64,000 nucleotides of DNA. It comes from an uncultured Eubacterium sp. (GTDB lineage: Bacteria; Bacillota; Clostridia; Lachnospirales; Lachnospiraceae). Under the pieces are notes generated by a model that saw nothing but the letters and a program-made list of their open reading frames with translations, was not told where the DNA came from and did no database searches. The stretch is taken from NCBI GenBank assembly GCA_947088865.1, contig CAMUHY010000006.1:1-64000 (forward strand), written 5' to 3'. Made by a program: the position numbers and the translations under genes. This document shows, in pieces, positions 8,574 through 17,323 of the stretch. The first letter of the stretch is position 1, and every line of letters starts with the position of its first letter.

Positions 8574-9584
8574 TCATCTTGCCTTTTGCCTAACGGAACT
8601 GCCTAAAGCATAGACTGCTTTAGGCTTATAAACTTTCAAACATTTTAATACATCGTTATAATCTTTACAGCACCCATTATATGATGGCGCACTTTTATCA
8701 TAAACATTATATCCTGCCTCTTTATATTTTTTTAACAATCCATCTTGTTGTTTATCTTCTTTGCCATATAAAGCTTGATGTGCTGGTATATCATTATCTA
8801 AACGAAATACAATATTTTTAATATGCTTCTGTTCATTTAAAAATGTGATTAATGGACTGTCATCAAGCATTCCTAGTGCAATTTTATTACTTTCATAGTC
8901 TCCAGTTATATCAATATAACTCATCATATCAATAACTGCTTCAAAAACCATAAGTGTATCACTTTTAATATGAACAATATTTACTCCATATTTTTTATTA
9001 CTTCCTGAAACATCTCCTTTAAATACTCTTCCATATGCATCTCCTGTTCCTCGTTTAAATGCGTACTGAATATTCCCTTCACTATCTTTTCCTAGAAAAA
9101 CCATATTATGGTGCTGTTTATCTTCATACAAGATTTTAAGTTCATTAACAAAATAATCAATCACATCATAGGACAATCCCCTTTGTTTCATAAGATACGC
9201 ATAAGCAATACGGTAACTATCTGCCTTTTCTGGTAAAACCATTGTTTTATCCAGCTTATCTTGGGATGGTTTTTGAGTACATTGTTTTTCTCTTGTATCA
9301 AATGAATGAACCCCTCCAAAATCAAGCAATTTATGCACGGCGTCTGGAACATCCGTAGCATTACCAAATTCCAGCATAAAATCAATGGTGCTGCCACCGT
9401 TTTTAGTTCCGTGTCCACTCCATCTATACCAAGTCTTATCATTATATATCCTTATAGAATCCATTTCTACTAAAGTATAACAATTTCCTACTCTTTTAAC
9501 TGTATATCCCATAGCCTGTGCTAATGATGTTAAGCTAATACTCTTTGCAACTTCTAACTGTTCATTATCATAATTAAGCGCCAT
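8574..9584 (-). CDS. DUF3991/TOPRIM-domain protein of conjugative elements
   Basis: The 336-aa protein begins with a DUF3991-like part (GYTVKRVGNCYTLVEMDSIR and WYRWSGHGTKNGGSTIDF) and continues into a TOPRIM-like nucleotidyl-transfer fold. There MVFEAVIDMMSY holds the conserved acidic residue and VFRLDNDIPAH the second acidic motif. Such proteins resemble the catalytic core of DnaG-type primases and are regular residents of ICEs and plasmids, probably priming or processing transferred DNA. Ribosome site GGAGGT. It lies downstream of the PcfJ-like gene but behind its terminator, so it has its own promoter within the duplicated cassette. Confidence 0.8.
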   Translation of the reverse strand: MALNYDNEQLEVAKSISLTSLAQAMGYTVKRVGNCYTLVEMDSIRIYNDKTWYRWSGHGTKNGGSTIDFMLEFGNATDVPDAVHKLLDFGGVHSFDTREKQCTQKPSQDKLDKTMVLPEKADSYRIAYAYLMKQRGLSYDVIDYFVNELKILYEDKQHHNMVFLGKDSEGNIQYAFKRGTGDAYGRVFKGDVSGSNKKYGVNIVHIKSDTLMVFEAVIDMMSYIDITGDYESNKIALGMLDDSPLITFLNEQKHIKNIVFRLDNDIPAHQALYGKEDKQQDGLLKKYKEAGYNVYDKSAPSYNGCCKDYNDVLKCLKVYKPKAVYALGSSVRQKAR

Positions 9585-9619
9585 TTTGATACCTCCATTA
9601 ATATTTAATTTTTACTTAA

Positions 9620-9805
9620 AATTAATGATACTGGTTTTAAAAATACTTTTTGTATCAAATACGACACTATTTTTACTTTTTTACTGCACAAAATGATAAT
9701 TACTTAAAAATTAATAACAGTTTTTGTTTTACAGCATTAATTGCAAGAATATTGCATAAAAAAGCAACTATTAGGAAATTTTATCCTTTTAGTTGCTTTT
9801 TATGT
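9620..9805. repeat. Second copy of the duplicated terminator/promoter cassette
   Basis: This intergenic region resembles 7215-7460: first CAAATACGACACTATTTTTACTTTTTT (here split by the strand's 5' region), then ATTAATTGCAAGAATA, then the hairpin AAGCAACTA/TAGTTGCTT with an inner AGGA/TCCT. Copy one has CAATACGACACTACTTTTA, ATTAATTATTAGAATA and AAGCAGCTA/TAGCTGCTT in the same order. Confidence 0.6.
9759..9801 (-). terminator. Terminator after the PcfJ-like gene
   Basis: AAAAAGCAACTA/TAGTTGCTTTTT, 12-bp perfect stem; on the minus strand it ends in a T run. It starts 16 bp past the stop at 9817. Confidence 0.85.
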
Positions 9806-9816
9806 AATAGTTTCAT

Positions 9817-11958
9817 TTAGTCTACGTAATTTTCTGCTAATAAATCTTTTAACCATTTATTTAAACTTGAACAATTTATTTTATCACATTGCCCTTGTAC
9901 TTGATTTACTATATATCTGCCATTTTCATAATTAAATTCAATGGTATATCTCTTAGAAACTCCTTCTTTATTAAATTTTCCTTTTCTATCTATATAAGAA
10001 TATATTGCACATTTATCTTCTGTAATTTTGTTGGCATAACTCCAAACACAATGATGTTGCAATTTTGTTTCTAAAATCAATCTTTTTCTTGTTTTAATCC
10101 ATTCAAAACCTTCTGGAAGTATCTTTTCTAAATCTTTAAATATTGTATTTTTAGGAATTTTAACAATCCCTGTTTCTTTTCCATAATCCGTAGTAATATT
10201 AACCAAATCATGTTTATTCTTTAACTCATTTATTGTTTTTATATTTAATTTTATCTTTATTTTTCTCTGTAAACACATATTTACATAGTCTTGTACGTCT
10301 TGTATAATGAGGTTTTTATCTTCATCTTTTAACATGCCTGTTTCTACACACATCAATTCTTGTTCTGTTTCTACATCTAATTTTATTGATTTGCAAATAA
10401 TATTTATAAGAAAATTTTTCACTTTACTTTTAAATCTTCCTTTTATATCTTCTGTCAATAATGTAGTATCTCTTGTATTAAGAAGTATCTGCTTTCCTTT
10501 TTCATCTACATAAGGTACTGATTTAATTATCATATAAGCAAGATTAATATTAATTTTGTTCCATTGGATTTTGAGATTATTAGCAGCTTTATATTGATTC
10601 ATAATTAATTCACTTCTATTATGAAAATTTCCCAATTCATTTATATTTAATGGAACAAGACAATTACCATTCAATATGTCCTTTCTAATATCTTTAAATA
10701 TATAATTACTTTTTTCATATATATCCCATATAATATTAAATATATTTACATCTTTTTCATATTGATTCAGTAATTTCATACATCCAATAAAATCACTAAC
10801 AGGCATTGGATATATTTTTTTATTTTTAAAATGTTGATTTTTAATATATATATAACCATTTGGCATTATAACAACACTTTTTTTTACAATACATCCCCCA
10901 ATATTAATCCTACCATTAAGAATTTCTAAATTACTATAAAGATACATATCAATATTAATATAATTTTGATTAATTATAATAGTATATTGCAAGGTATTGA
11001 ACTTATATGCTCTTAAATCCTTTCCTAATTGAATTGATGTTTTTAATAAAAGATTTGCTTTTTCTTCATCCTCATAAATTTTTTTACTAAAAACTTTATA
11101 GCTATTTTCACGTTCAAAAGGAAATACATTATAGAACTGTTTTAATATAGGATTATTATTAACATATATTTTTTCCATATATGTATGCAATGCATCTAAA
11201 TTATATATATTATTATCATCTATAAATTGTCTATAATTAATATTGATTTCCAATATGTTGATATTTAAAGCTATCTCTATAATATTTTTTATTATAGTAT
11301 TGGATTCATTCTCTTCATTACATTCTGATAGAACCCATATAAGAGAATCTTCCTGTCTTTTACTAAATTCTTGTAAAAATAAAGGTGTTTTAAATAAAGA
11401 ATATATACTTGCATTTCCACAAGAATATATATAATAAAAAGGTGATTCTTTTTTCGCCTTTGACAGTTCTTTCTCAAATATATTCTCTAACATATTTAAA
11501 AGTTTTTTAACATCGGATTGTAAAAGTTTGGGGGTTGCTTTAATAAATAGACAATAATAATTTAATATTGTGCGAAAACTATAATAATTTTGATGTTGAT
11601 TATCAGCAACCACCTTTTCAAGCAATTTATATGTATTATTAAAATCTACAAGGAACTGTTTTTCTTGCATATCAATAAATTTATTTTTATATGGAAGTAA
11701 ATAGAACAGTAATTTATCAAATTTTAACTGATAAGAAGTTGTCGTTTTTACTAAAGCTTTCAAATCAAGACAACTATTTATTTCGCTTATCACCTCATTT
11801 TCATTGTTAAAATCAGAGTGCTTAAAATGCCACATATAGTTATATACACTCTCTAATTCACTTATCGTTAAATCTTCCCTTAATAATATATTTACAAAAG
11901 ATTCCGACAGATTTAACTTTTTTGCTTTTTCTAGTATACTTTTTTGCCCTTTTCTCAT
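9817..11958 (-). CDS. PcfJ-like protein
   Basis: This 713-aa protein ends with the PcfJ domain, named after a gene in the conjugation region of enterococcal plasmid pCF10. The visible signature is LILETKLQHHCVWSYANKI, then AIYSYIDR, YTIEFNY and YIVNQVQGQCDKIN (about residues 600-700). The long N-terminal part is helical and not recognised. The molecular role of PcfJ is not known. Its ATG overlaps the stop of an 8-codon leader ORF (11955-11981) by ATGA, which would couple its translation. Confidence 0.8.
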   Translation of the reverse strand: MRKGQKSILEKAKKLNLSESFVNILLREDLTISELESVYNYMWHFKHSDFNNENEVISEINSCLDLKALVKTTTSYQLKFDKLLFYLLPYKNKFIDMQEKQFLVDFNNTYKLLEKVVADNQHQNYYSFRTILNYYCLFIKATPKLLQSDVKKLLNMLENIFEKELSKAKKESPFYYIYSCGNASIYSLFKTPLFLQEFSKRQEDSLIWVLSECNEENESNTIIKNIIEIALNINILEININYRQFIDDNNIYNLDALHTYMEKIYVNNNPILKQFYNVFPFERENSYKVFSKKIYEDEEKANLLLKTSIQLGKDLRAYKFNTLQYTIIINQNYINIDMYLYSNLEILNGRINIGGCIVKKSVVIMPNGYIYIKNQHFKNKKIYPMPVSDFIGCMKLLNQYEKDVNIFNIIWDIYEKSNYIFKDIRKDILNGNCLVPLNINELGNFHNRSELIMNQYKAANNLKIQWNKININLAYMIIKSVPYVDEKGKQILLNTRDTTLLTEDIKGRFKSKVKNFLINIICKSIKLDVETEQELMCVETGMLKDEDKNLIIQDVQDYVNMCLQRKIKIKLNIKTINELKNKHDLVNITTDYGKETGIVKIPKNTIFKDLEKILPEGFEWIKTRKRLILETKLQHHCVWSYANKITEDKCAIYSYIDRKGKFNKEGVSKRYTIEFNYENGRYIVNQVQGQCDKINCSSLNKWLKDLLAENYVD

Positions 11959-11981
11959 ATAATCTTTATTTGCTCACGCAT
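11955..11981 (-). CDS. Possible 8-residue leader ORF coupled to the PcfJ-like gene
   Basis: AAAGGTG lies just upstream of an ATG that encodes MREQIKII and then stops with TGA overlapping the ATG of the next gene. The PcfJ-like gene has no good ribosome site at the right distance of its own, so reinitiation from this leader is plausible. Confidence 0.4.
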   Translation of the reverse strand: MREQIKII

Positions 11982-12089
11982 ACACCTTTCTAAATATTCA
12001 TTTCTTTTATTCGATGATTTAATAAATTCTTAACTCCCATCTGCAACTTATCCATTACCACTATATACACCTATAATTTACTCTTATTT

Positions 12090-12620
12090 TTAATTGCTTA
12101 ATAATTGCTTTTCTAAATCCTCTTCAGTATAGTTTCTTTGATGAAAATTATTAAAATTATTTACTTTCTTTGATACTTTTGGCTTTTCCACTGTATAATT
12201 ATCATCAAGATAATCTACATAACCACCATTGAAAAAGGTGCTTCCATTCTGATAATGAAGATAGTCTACACTATTTACATATTGGTTATAACGTATAATT
12301 GTTCATTCCAATTGCTCAAAGCCTATTTCCAACAGCTTTAACTTTTGTGCTTCAGACACTTGTCCTTTTCCGCGTTTTGATGGATAGAGTTTCCACACTC
12401 TCTCAAATAGTTCATTTGCTGCATCTGCTTTGGCTTTGCACATAGTATTATTATATACTTTACTCTTCTCTTCTTTACTCTATGTATTTCTGACGGAATT
12501 AATTGAATTTCTGCCACCAGAAATAGAATTAATAACTACATTTTCACCTGCATATATGAAAAGATGCTTTTTTCAAATCTTTAACTTCTCACCTGGACCC
12601 GTGTTCTGGTATTTCTTCTT
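12090..12620 (-). pseudogene. Degenerate phage replisome-organizer gene (C-terminal part)
   Basis: The minus strand reads AANELFERVWKLYPSKRGKG, QKLKLLEIGFEQLE, a TGA stop at 12303-12305, then SVDYLHYQNGSTFFNGGYVD and a last part NNFNNFHQRNYTEEDLEKQL. This is the recurring C-terminal region of phage replisome-organizer/DnaD-type replication proteins. Further in-frame stops occur upstream (TAG near 12481 and TGA near 12573). The rest of 11959-12944 carries only fragments such as YYCEWNHGIVTACARKWFEW (about 12730-12790) and no intact gene. Confidence 0.7.
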
Positions 12621-12944
12621 TATCCATCTTGGACATAAGAACACCCTACTTTTTAAAAGTTCTTCTGAAAAAACATTTTCCTTGATACAAGCTCACACAA
12701 TTTTACTAATTACTATCGCCACTCAAACCACTTTCTGGCACAAGCAGTAACAATACCATGATTCCATTCACAATAGTAACCGTTCTGTCTATCAATTATT
12801 TATACAGATTGACAACTACCGCAAACTCTTCATCCATATTCAGCTTGTATAAGTTAAACCCTATCATACATGAGATAATTTCTTTTAAAATAATTTAATT
12901 CTACCTTTTTTATTTGGTCTATCTATCCCTCCTCTTTTATTCTT

Positions 12945-13661
12945 TCAACTTTTTATAAAATCAAATAAGCTCATTTGTGCTATTTCAGCCTTGTATCGCT
13001 TCATTGACAAATCATACATATATCTATCTTTTTCAAAAGCTACAAAAGGCAGCCTTGCTTCATGATATGCTATTAAACTACTGGCACTACCTGTATGTGT
13101 ATCCAGTATTTTCCAGCCGTTTTTTATGTATTTCCAAATAATCCAGCGATAAAGGTTGACTGGCTTTTGTGTTGGGTGGATACGTTTCTCATTGAGTTTT
13201 TTATTACCTTGCTGCACTGTGCCTTCAGTAATAGATTTTCCCTGAAACATTCCTCGCCACATGTAACGGAATATATCAACTCGGTTATTTAATGAGTTAT
13301 ATGCTATTTCTGCATCGGATTGGTCGCTGCCATCGTTACATTTATCCCAAATTATCCGACCACCAACAAGCGGATAATCAAAGTAATTTACACCAAAAAT
13401 TATTTGATGTTTAGAAACTCTTAGCAGTTCATCAAAATATTCTTTTCCTGCTGGTTCATTATCCCAACCTCGATTTTTGTATTGACCACCTGGAACATAT
13501 ATCTTATTACCATTCTTTTGCTTAGCATATCCATTGCGATTACGCCCTCCATGCTCTTTTAAACCATAGTTGGGGTCACATACAGCTATATCAAAATACT
13601 TATCAGGAAATTCTTTCATTCCTATCATACAATCAAGATTGTAATATCCAAAATTAAGCAT
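12945..13661 (-). CDS. DNA N4/N6-methyltransferase, phage type
   Basis: The 238-aa protein shows the beta-class order of motifs: catalytic motif IV (DPNYGLKEHGG, about residue 30) near the N-terminus and the S-adenosylmethionine motif I (ILDTHTGSASSLIA) near the C-terminus, with HPTQKPVNLY between them as is typical of this class. The catalytic motif is DPNY instead of the usual DPPY. It probably methylates an amino group of adenine or cytosine in the element's DNA, likely to evade restriction. Ribosome site AGGAAAG. No restriction enzyme is adjacent, so it looks like an orphan methylase. Confidence 0.85.
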   Translation of the reverse strand: MLNFGYYNLDCMIGMKEFPDKYFDIAVCDPNYGLKEHGGRNRNGYAKQKNGNKIYVPGGQYKNRGWDNEPAGKEYFDELLRVSKHQIIFGVNYFDYPLVGGRIIWDKCNDGSDQSDAEIAYNSLNNRVDIFRYMWRGMFQGKSITEGTVQQGNKKLNEKRIHPTQKPVNLYRWIIWKYIKNGWKILDTHTGSASSLIAYHEARLPFVAFEKDRYMYDLSMKRYKAEIAQMSLFDFIKS

Positions 13662-13704
13662 TTTTATCTTTCCTATTTTTCTTGTACTTATAATTTAACA
13701 CCGT

Positions 13705-14127
13705 TTATTTTTTATTTCCTTCTAAAAATTTTTTATGAATATAATTTGTAATTTCCATAGGTTCTATAGCTTTACCACATTTAGGGCAAATGGGCAGCAT
13801 CCCACTTTGATATTGCTTGTCCACTTCCTTAATTGCTTTATTTTTTATTCGTCTACGGTATTCCTTATCTGCTAATTCGCCATAAATTTTGCATTTTTCA
13901 AGTGCTTTTTGCTGATATTCTTCATATTCATCCATGTGTTGACAAAGGGCGATAAGGGCTTCAAAAGTATCTAATATAGCGCCGCAATCCATACAAGTCA
14001 CAATCCGATTTACTGTATCAATCTCGTAATGTGGTGGATTACACTTACAAATCTTCTCTCTTCCTTTATTAATATTGAAAAGTGTAAATGATAAAACATT
14101 GTCCTTTTCTTTAATAATGTCACTCAT
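13705..14127 (-). CDS. Small protein with two zinc-binding cysteine clusters
   Basis: This 140-aa protein has an N-terminal cluster (CKCNPPHYE...CMDCG, about residues 23-48), a helical middle part, and a zinc-ribbon knuckle CPKCGKAIEP near residue 115. No named family is recognised; such proteins are common in phage and ICE accessory blocks. Ribosome site GGAGG. It sits between a DNA methyltransferase and other small phage-type genes, probably in one transcript. Confidence 0.7.
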   Translation of the reverse strand: MSDIIKEKDNVLSFTLFNINKGREKICKCNPPHYEIDTVNRIVTCMDCGAILDTFEALIALCQHMDEYEEYQQKALEKCKIYGELADKEYRRRIKNKAIKEVDKQYQSGMLPICPKCGKAIEPMEITNYIHKKFLEGNKK

Positions 14128-14144
14128 TTAAAATACCTCCATTT

Positions 14145-14411
14145 TTATACGATAAAAATAATAAATTCCTTTGGAATCAAATGAACGGTTCCATCTTCAT
14201 ATTCTATCAAGCCACATACTTTTGTTTTTAGAAAATTCTCATCAGAATTTCCATCAACCCACCTATGAAATATCCCATTATAAGATTTGGCTTCTAATAC
14301 ATCTTTTAATATTTTGTGTCCCCCTACGAATATGTCATACATAAACAATTTTGGTATTTCTATTTTGCAAGGTCTTAATAATTCCTTCGCCTGTTCACTA
14401 ACCATGCTCAT
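14145..14411 (-). CDS. Small phage-type protein of unknown function
   Basis: The ATG at 14411 is chosen because GGGAGG lies 8 bases upstream; an in-frame GTG at 14456 lacks a ribosome site. The 88-aa product includes KVCGLIEYEDGTVHLIPKEF, a short beta-rich pattern often seen in element-borne proteins. No family is recognised. It is packed between two zinc-ribbon genes with 13- and 17-bp gaps. Confidence 0.6.
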   Translation of the reverse strand: MSMVSEQAKELLRPCKIEIPKLFMYDIFVGGHKILKDVLEAKSYNGIFHRWVDGNSDENFLKTKVCGLIEYEDGTVHLIPKEFIIFIV

Positions 14412-14469
14412 TTTATCAATCCTCCCTATGACTTGATTTACTCCATATTTGTCCACATTTTATTTACTT

Positions 14470-14865
14470 TTAATTGTTGTTACTGCTATTATTGATAGCA
14501 TGATTTGCTCCTTCCTCTCCAAACAACTGAACAGCTTGCCCGCAATTTGGGCAATAGCTATATTTATTATAATAATCAATTTTATGCTCTTGCCCACAAT
14601 TTGGGCATTTGTACATATCGTAAATTAAATTTATCCCATCATCAGGTGTTGTCCAAACTTTTGGTTTTCTTCTCTTCTGCCTTTCCCTTGCCTCCCGACA
14701 TTCCTCAACTGTACCGATTGCTCGGTATTGCTGGATTTCCTCAAGAGCATTAACAGCTGTATCTATTGCAGGTTTTAATTTTCTCCAAACCACATCATCA
14801 CATTTTGTTGTTCCAATACTTGTATGTCTATCTGTCAATACTTCAATCGCTTCATTATCTGTCAT
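14470..14865 (-). CDS. Small phage-type zinc-ribbon protein
   Basis: The 131-aa protein has a helical N-terminus (AVNALEEIQQYRAIGTVEE) that is frequent in Clostridia phage and ICE proteins. Its C-terminal zinc ribbon is made of CPNCGQEH and CPNCGQAV (about residues 88-110). Function unknown. Ribosome site GGAGGG. Same transcript as its neighbours. Confidence 0.7.
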   Translation of the reverse strand: MTDNEAIEVLTDRHTSIGTTKCDDVVWRKLKPAIDTAVNALEEIQQYRAIGTVEECREARERQKRRKPKVWTTPDDGINLIYDMYKCPNCGQEHKIDYYNKYSYCPNCGQAVQLFGEEGANHAINNSSNNN

Positions 14866-14892
14866 TCCAAACCCTCCAATTTTTCTAATCTT

Positions 14893-15565
14893 TTAAGTTA
14901 ATTTTTTCTTAATCTCAATAAAATCAAATATCGTCATCTGCCTATCTTCCCACATAAATTGCTCTTCTTTGTCGTGTATACTTGTTTGTGTAAGCGTGTT
15001 CCATTTATTTCCTATCAAATTAGGCGTATTTTCTAGTTCCAACAGCTTATTCCATAAATCCCTATGATTATTTCTTAAATGCCGCAATTCACAATCCCTT
15101 GCGTTCGGGCAAAACCAGCAGCCACCTCTTTTTGCAAAATCATACACTGGGGATAACAAATCACACTTCCTGCACAAATCAAATGCCATCTGCTCCGTAT
15201 ATCCATACTTTTGCAGTAATGATATTTGATTTGCACTTCTTACAACTCTATCAAGCCTTATTGGTTCGTCAACCGCAATTCCTATGTATTGAGTAAATTC
15301 TTCTCCAAAACTTTTCAAAAACCGCTTTATTGGAAGAACCTTTACACTTCGGTTAATTTGACATTTTCCAGCCATAGGAAACCCTGTTATCATACCAGTA
15401 CCAACCCTCTTGCCTTTTTTTGGTTGCCTTAAAAATATATCCATATAAGTTAAATCAGCATGAAGTATCTTTTTTATATCCCCAACTTTCAAATAATGGA
15501 ATACATTTATTTCTAACAAAGTTGATATGCTCTGGTAGTTCTCCGCTAATATTCTTATCGAACAT
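14893..15565 (-). pseudogene. Broken PAPS-reductase-family gene (N-terminus lost, one frameshift)
   Basis: The coding sequence is recognisable as a phage-type PAPS reductase/PP-loop protein: ISGELPEHINFVRNKCIP, then DLTYMDIFL, GFPMAGKCQINRSVKVLPI, YIGIAVDEPIRLDRV and a cysteine cluster GGCWFCPNARDCELRHL. The first part (15455-15565) and the second (from about 15477 down) are in different frames; the shift lies in a run of six A at 15470-15475. The ATP-binding SGGKDS loop that should begin the protein is missing, and the remaining 5' end overlaps the neighbouring radical-SAM-like gene. The gene is almost surely non-functional. Confidence 0.8.
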
Positions 15566-16511
15566 AACCTCTGAAAAGATGATTAAACCGTTGCAAATGC
15601 CTCAATCTATGTCCTTGTGGTATACTATCTTTGTTGTAGAGCATAACATAAGGGTTATATCCCATATCACGTATAGTGTAAACTCTTTCTAAATCCTGCT
15701 CAAATGTCGTATTGAAATTGCAAAGTATATAAACCGCCATTTTCGTATAATGCCAACTTGTCAATTTTGCAAACATCTTAAATTTTGGTATAATTTTTTC
15801 TTTATCCTCATACCTGTCCCATGCAAAATGAACTTGCTTTATTTTCATCTTTTTTAACATTTCTATCTTTTCTTCTGTCATCATACGAATGTCTAAACCT
15901 TGTGAAAAATCAATCCATGCCTTACTGTCAATAAGCTGTTGAAACAGTAGCTTCCAATCCTTGCAAGCGGTTATATTGGGGTCAAGCAGGACAATATTTT
16001 TCTGTCCTCTCCAAAAGGTATTTAGTTCTGCAACTTTATGTGAACAAAAACCTTCTTTCATACTCACATGACAATAATCATGCGTATTTTTCTTATATGA
16101 ATTATTAATGTCATATCCATATGGACAGCCCCTTGTTAGAAAGCCATAAGCCGTATTTTTGACTTCTGGTATCTTGTCATAGTAAATTTCATAGTCTGGA
16201 TATATCGTTTCTATTTCTTGCGGCAGTAAAATGTCTTTTTCTACATCGTAAACTTCTTTCCCGTCCTTTAAATGAATACAGTAACCACTACCGCCCTTAT
16301 GTATCTCTTTTGCATTAACATAGTAAGAATAATCTGGCGTAAAACTGAATATCTTTGACATATACACCTTATCAAATGGTTCACCTATGCTATGAAATAA
16401 TGGTTCATACCATTCAACAGTATCTTTTTGTTGTTTATGCCATGCCGACAACTTCATAAGCGATAAATTTGGAAAATTATGTCCATCAACGTCTATTAAA
16501 GCTATTTTCAA
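15555..16511 (-). CDS. Phage/ICE radical-SAM-like protein with a disrupted cysteine cluster
   Basis: The 318-aa protein matches a radical-SAM-like family of ICEs and phages: MKIALIDVDGHNFPNLSLMK at the start, FSFTPDYSYYVNA, VLLDPNITACKDWKLLFQQL and DFSQGLDIRMMTEEK, and YNPYVMLYNKD at the end. The cluster region reads TRGCPYGYDI...HDYCHVSMKEG. From memory the usual form is close to CPRGCDFCHV, so the second cysteine is Tyr and about 12 residues are inserted before the third. Such a protein should not bind a 4Fe-4S cluster. The inserted DNA forms an imperfect palindrome. Start TTG 16511 has AAGGAG 8 bases upstream. The C-terminus (HLFRGYVR) may be cut short by the deletion that truncated the next gene. 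Confidence 0.7.
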   Translation of the reverse strand: MKIALIDVDGHNFPNLSLMKLSAWHKQQKDTVEWYEPLFHSIGEPFDKVYMSKIFSFTPDYSYYVNAKEIHKGGSGYCIHLKDGKEVYDVEKDILLPQEIETIYPDYEIYYDKIPEVKNTAYGFLTRGCPYGYDINNSYKKNTHDYCHVSMKEGFCSHKVAELNTFWRGQKNIVLLDPNITACKDWKLLFQQLIDSKAWIDFSQGLDIRMMTEEKIEMLKKMKIKQVHFAWDRYEDKEKIIPKFKMFAKLTSWHYTKMAVYILCNFNTTFEQDLERVYTIRDMGYNPYVMLYNKDSIPQGHRLRHLQRFNHLFRGYVR

Positions 16512-17037
16512 GCAGCTACTCCTTTAAATTCCTTTATTTTTCTTTCCACAACAACAATTGTATCATTATGTTGACCACCATGTGCTACAAGCAAAATTTC
16601 AATTTGTTCAAAACCATATTTTTCACCAATGCCGTTACTATTCCAACCGCAGGAAATAACAATACCATTTAGTCGGACAATTCTTGAAATTTGTACTTTT
16701 TGTTTGCTCCAGTATGAACTTTGTGTTGTTTCTCTATTGACTGTCATTCCTAATTTTTTGTAACTTTCACTAACTTGTCGTGGAGAAAATGGCGGGTCAT
16801 ATAATACAGTATCAATAGAATTACTCTCAAACATTTTAAGAAAATCAAATGCATCCATATGTTTGTATCATAGTACGGGTCTAAATCATTTGTAATCGCT
16901 GCAATTCTACTGTTGTTTGCAAAAGGGTCAATAATGATTCCATAAGCGTATTTTTCAATTATTCTTTTTATTGGTTTTATAGTAAACGTATTTTTATTTG
17001 GCATAGCCCGTGTTTTATTAGTAATAATTTTAATCAA
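16508..17037 (-). pseudogene. Frameshifted phage-type DNA methyltransferase
   Basis: The 5' part (17037 to about 16860) reads MPNKNTFTIKPIKRIIEKY, IIDPFANNSRIAAITNDLDP. The 3' part (16858-16508) is in another frame: MDAFDFLKMFESNSIDTVLY, the catalytic DPPFSPRQVSESYKKLG, and VISCGWNSNGIGEKYG. Both parts belong to one known type of element-borne adenine methylase, and the shift lies near 16850-16865. The 3' part alone keeps motif IV but lacks the binding region. The frameshift could be a sequencing error, but its two neighbours are damaged too. Confidence 0.75.
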
Positions 17038-17047
17038 CCTCCTTAAT

Positions 17048-17311
17048 TTATTCTTCCCAAATCATAGGATTTCCTTCTTCATCTACAAGTACAGTATATA
17101 TACCTCTACTAAACCGAGTAGTACCAACTGTATACATTACTTTTGTTTCTTTATGATAAACTATTTTACTTGTAGATGTTGTTTCTACACATACAAATGG
17201 ACTATCTCTGTCTGAATATTGTTCATAAAATCGAAGTGCTACACACATTACAATAATAAGTATGATAACTAAAATAGTAATTTTTACCATATCCCAAGTC
17301 ACTGAAGTCAT
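17048..17311 (-). CDS. Small membrane-anchored protein, perhaps DUF6440-like
   Basis: The 87-aa protein has one N-terminal membrane helix (residues 9-27) and a small beta-rich domain (KIVYHKETKVMYTVG, GIYTVLVDEEGNPMIWE). The domain resembles the small DUF6440-type proteins common in Firmicutes elements; this is a resemblance from memory. Ribosome site AGGAGG. It is between the partition genes and the phage-type block. Confidence 0.6.
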   Translation of the reverse strand: MTSVTWDMVKITILVIILIIVMCVALRFYEQYSDRDSPFVCVETTSTSKIVYHKETKVMYTVGTTRFSRGIYTVLVDEEGNPMIWEE

Positions 17312-17323
17312 TATTATCCTCCT

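Noticed and set aside
12430-12750. Plus-strand 106-aa frame
   Set aside because: It is antisense to the recognisable replication-protein remnant and has no ribosome site.
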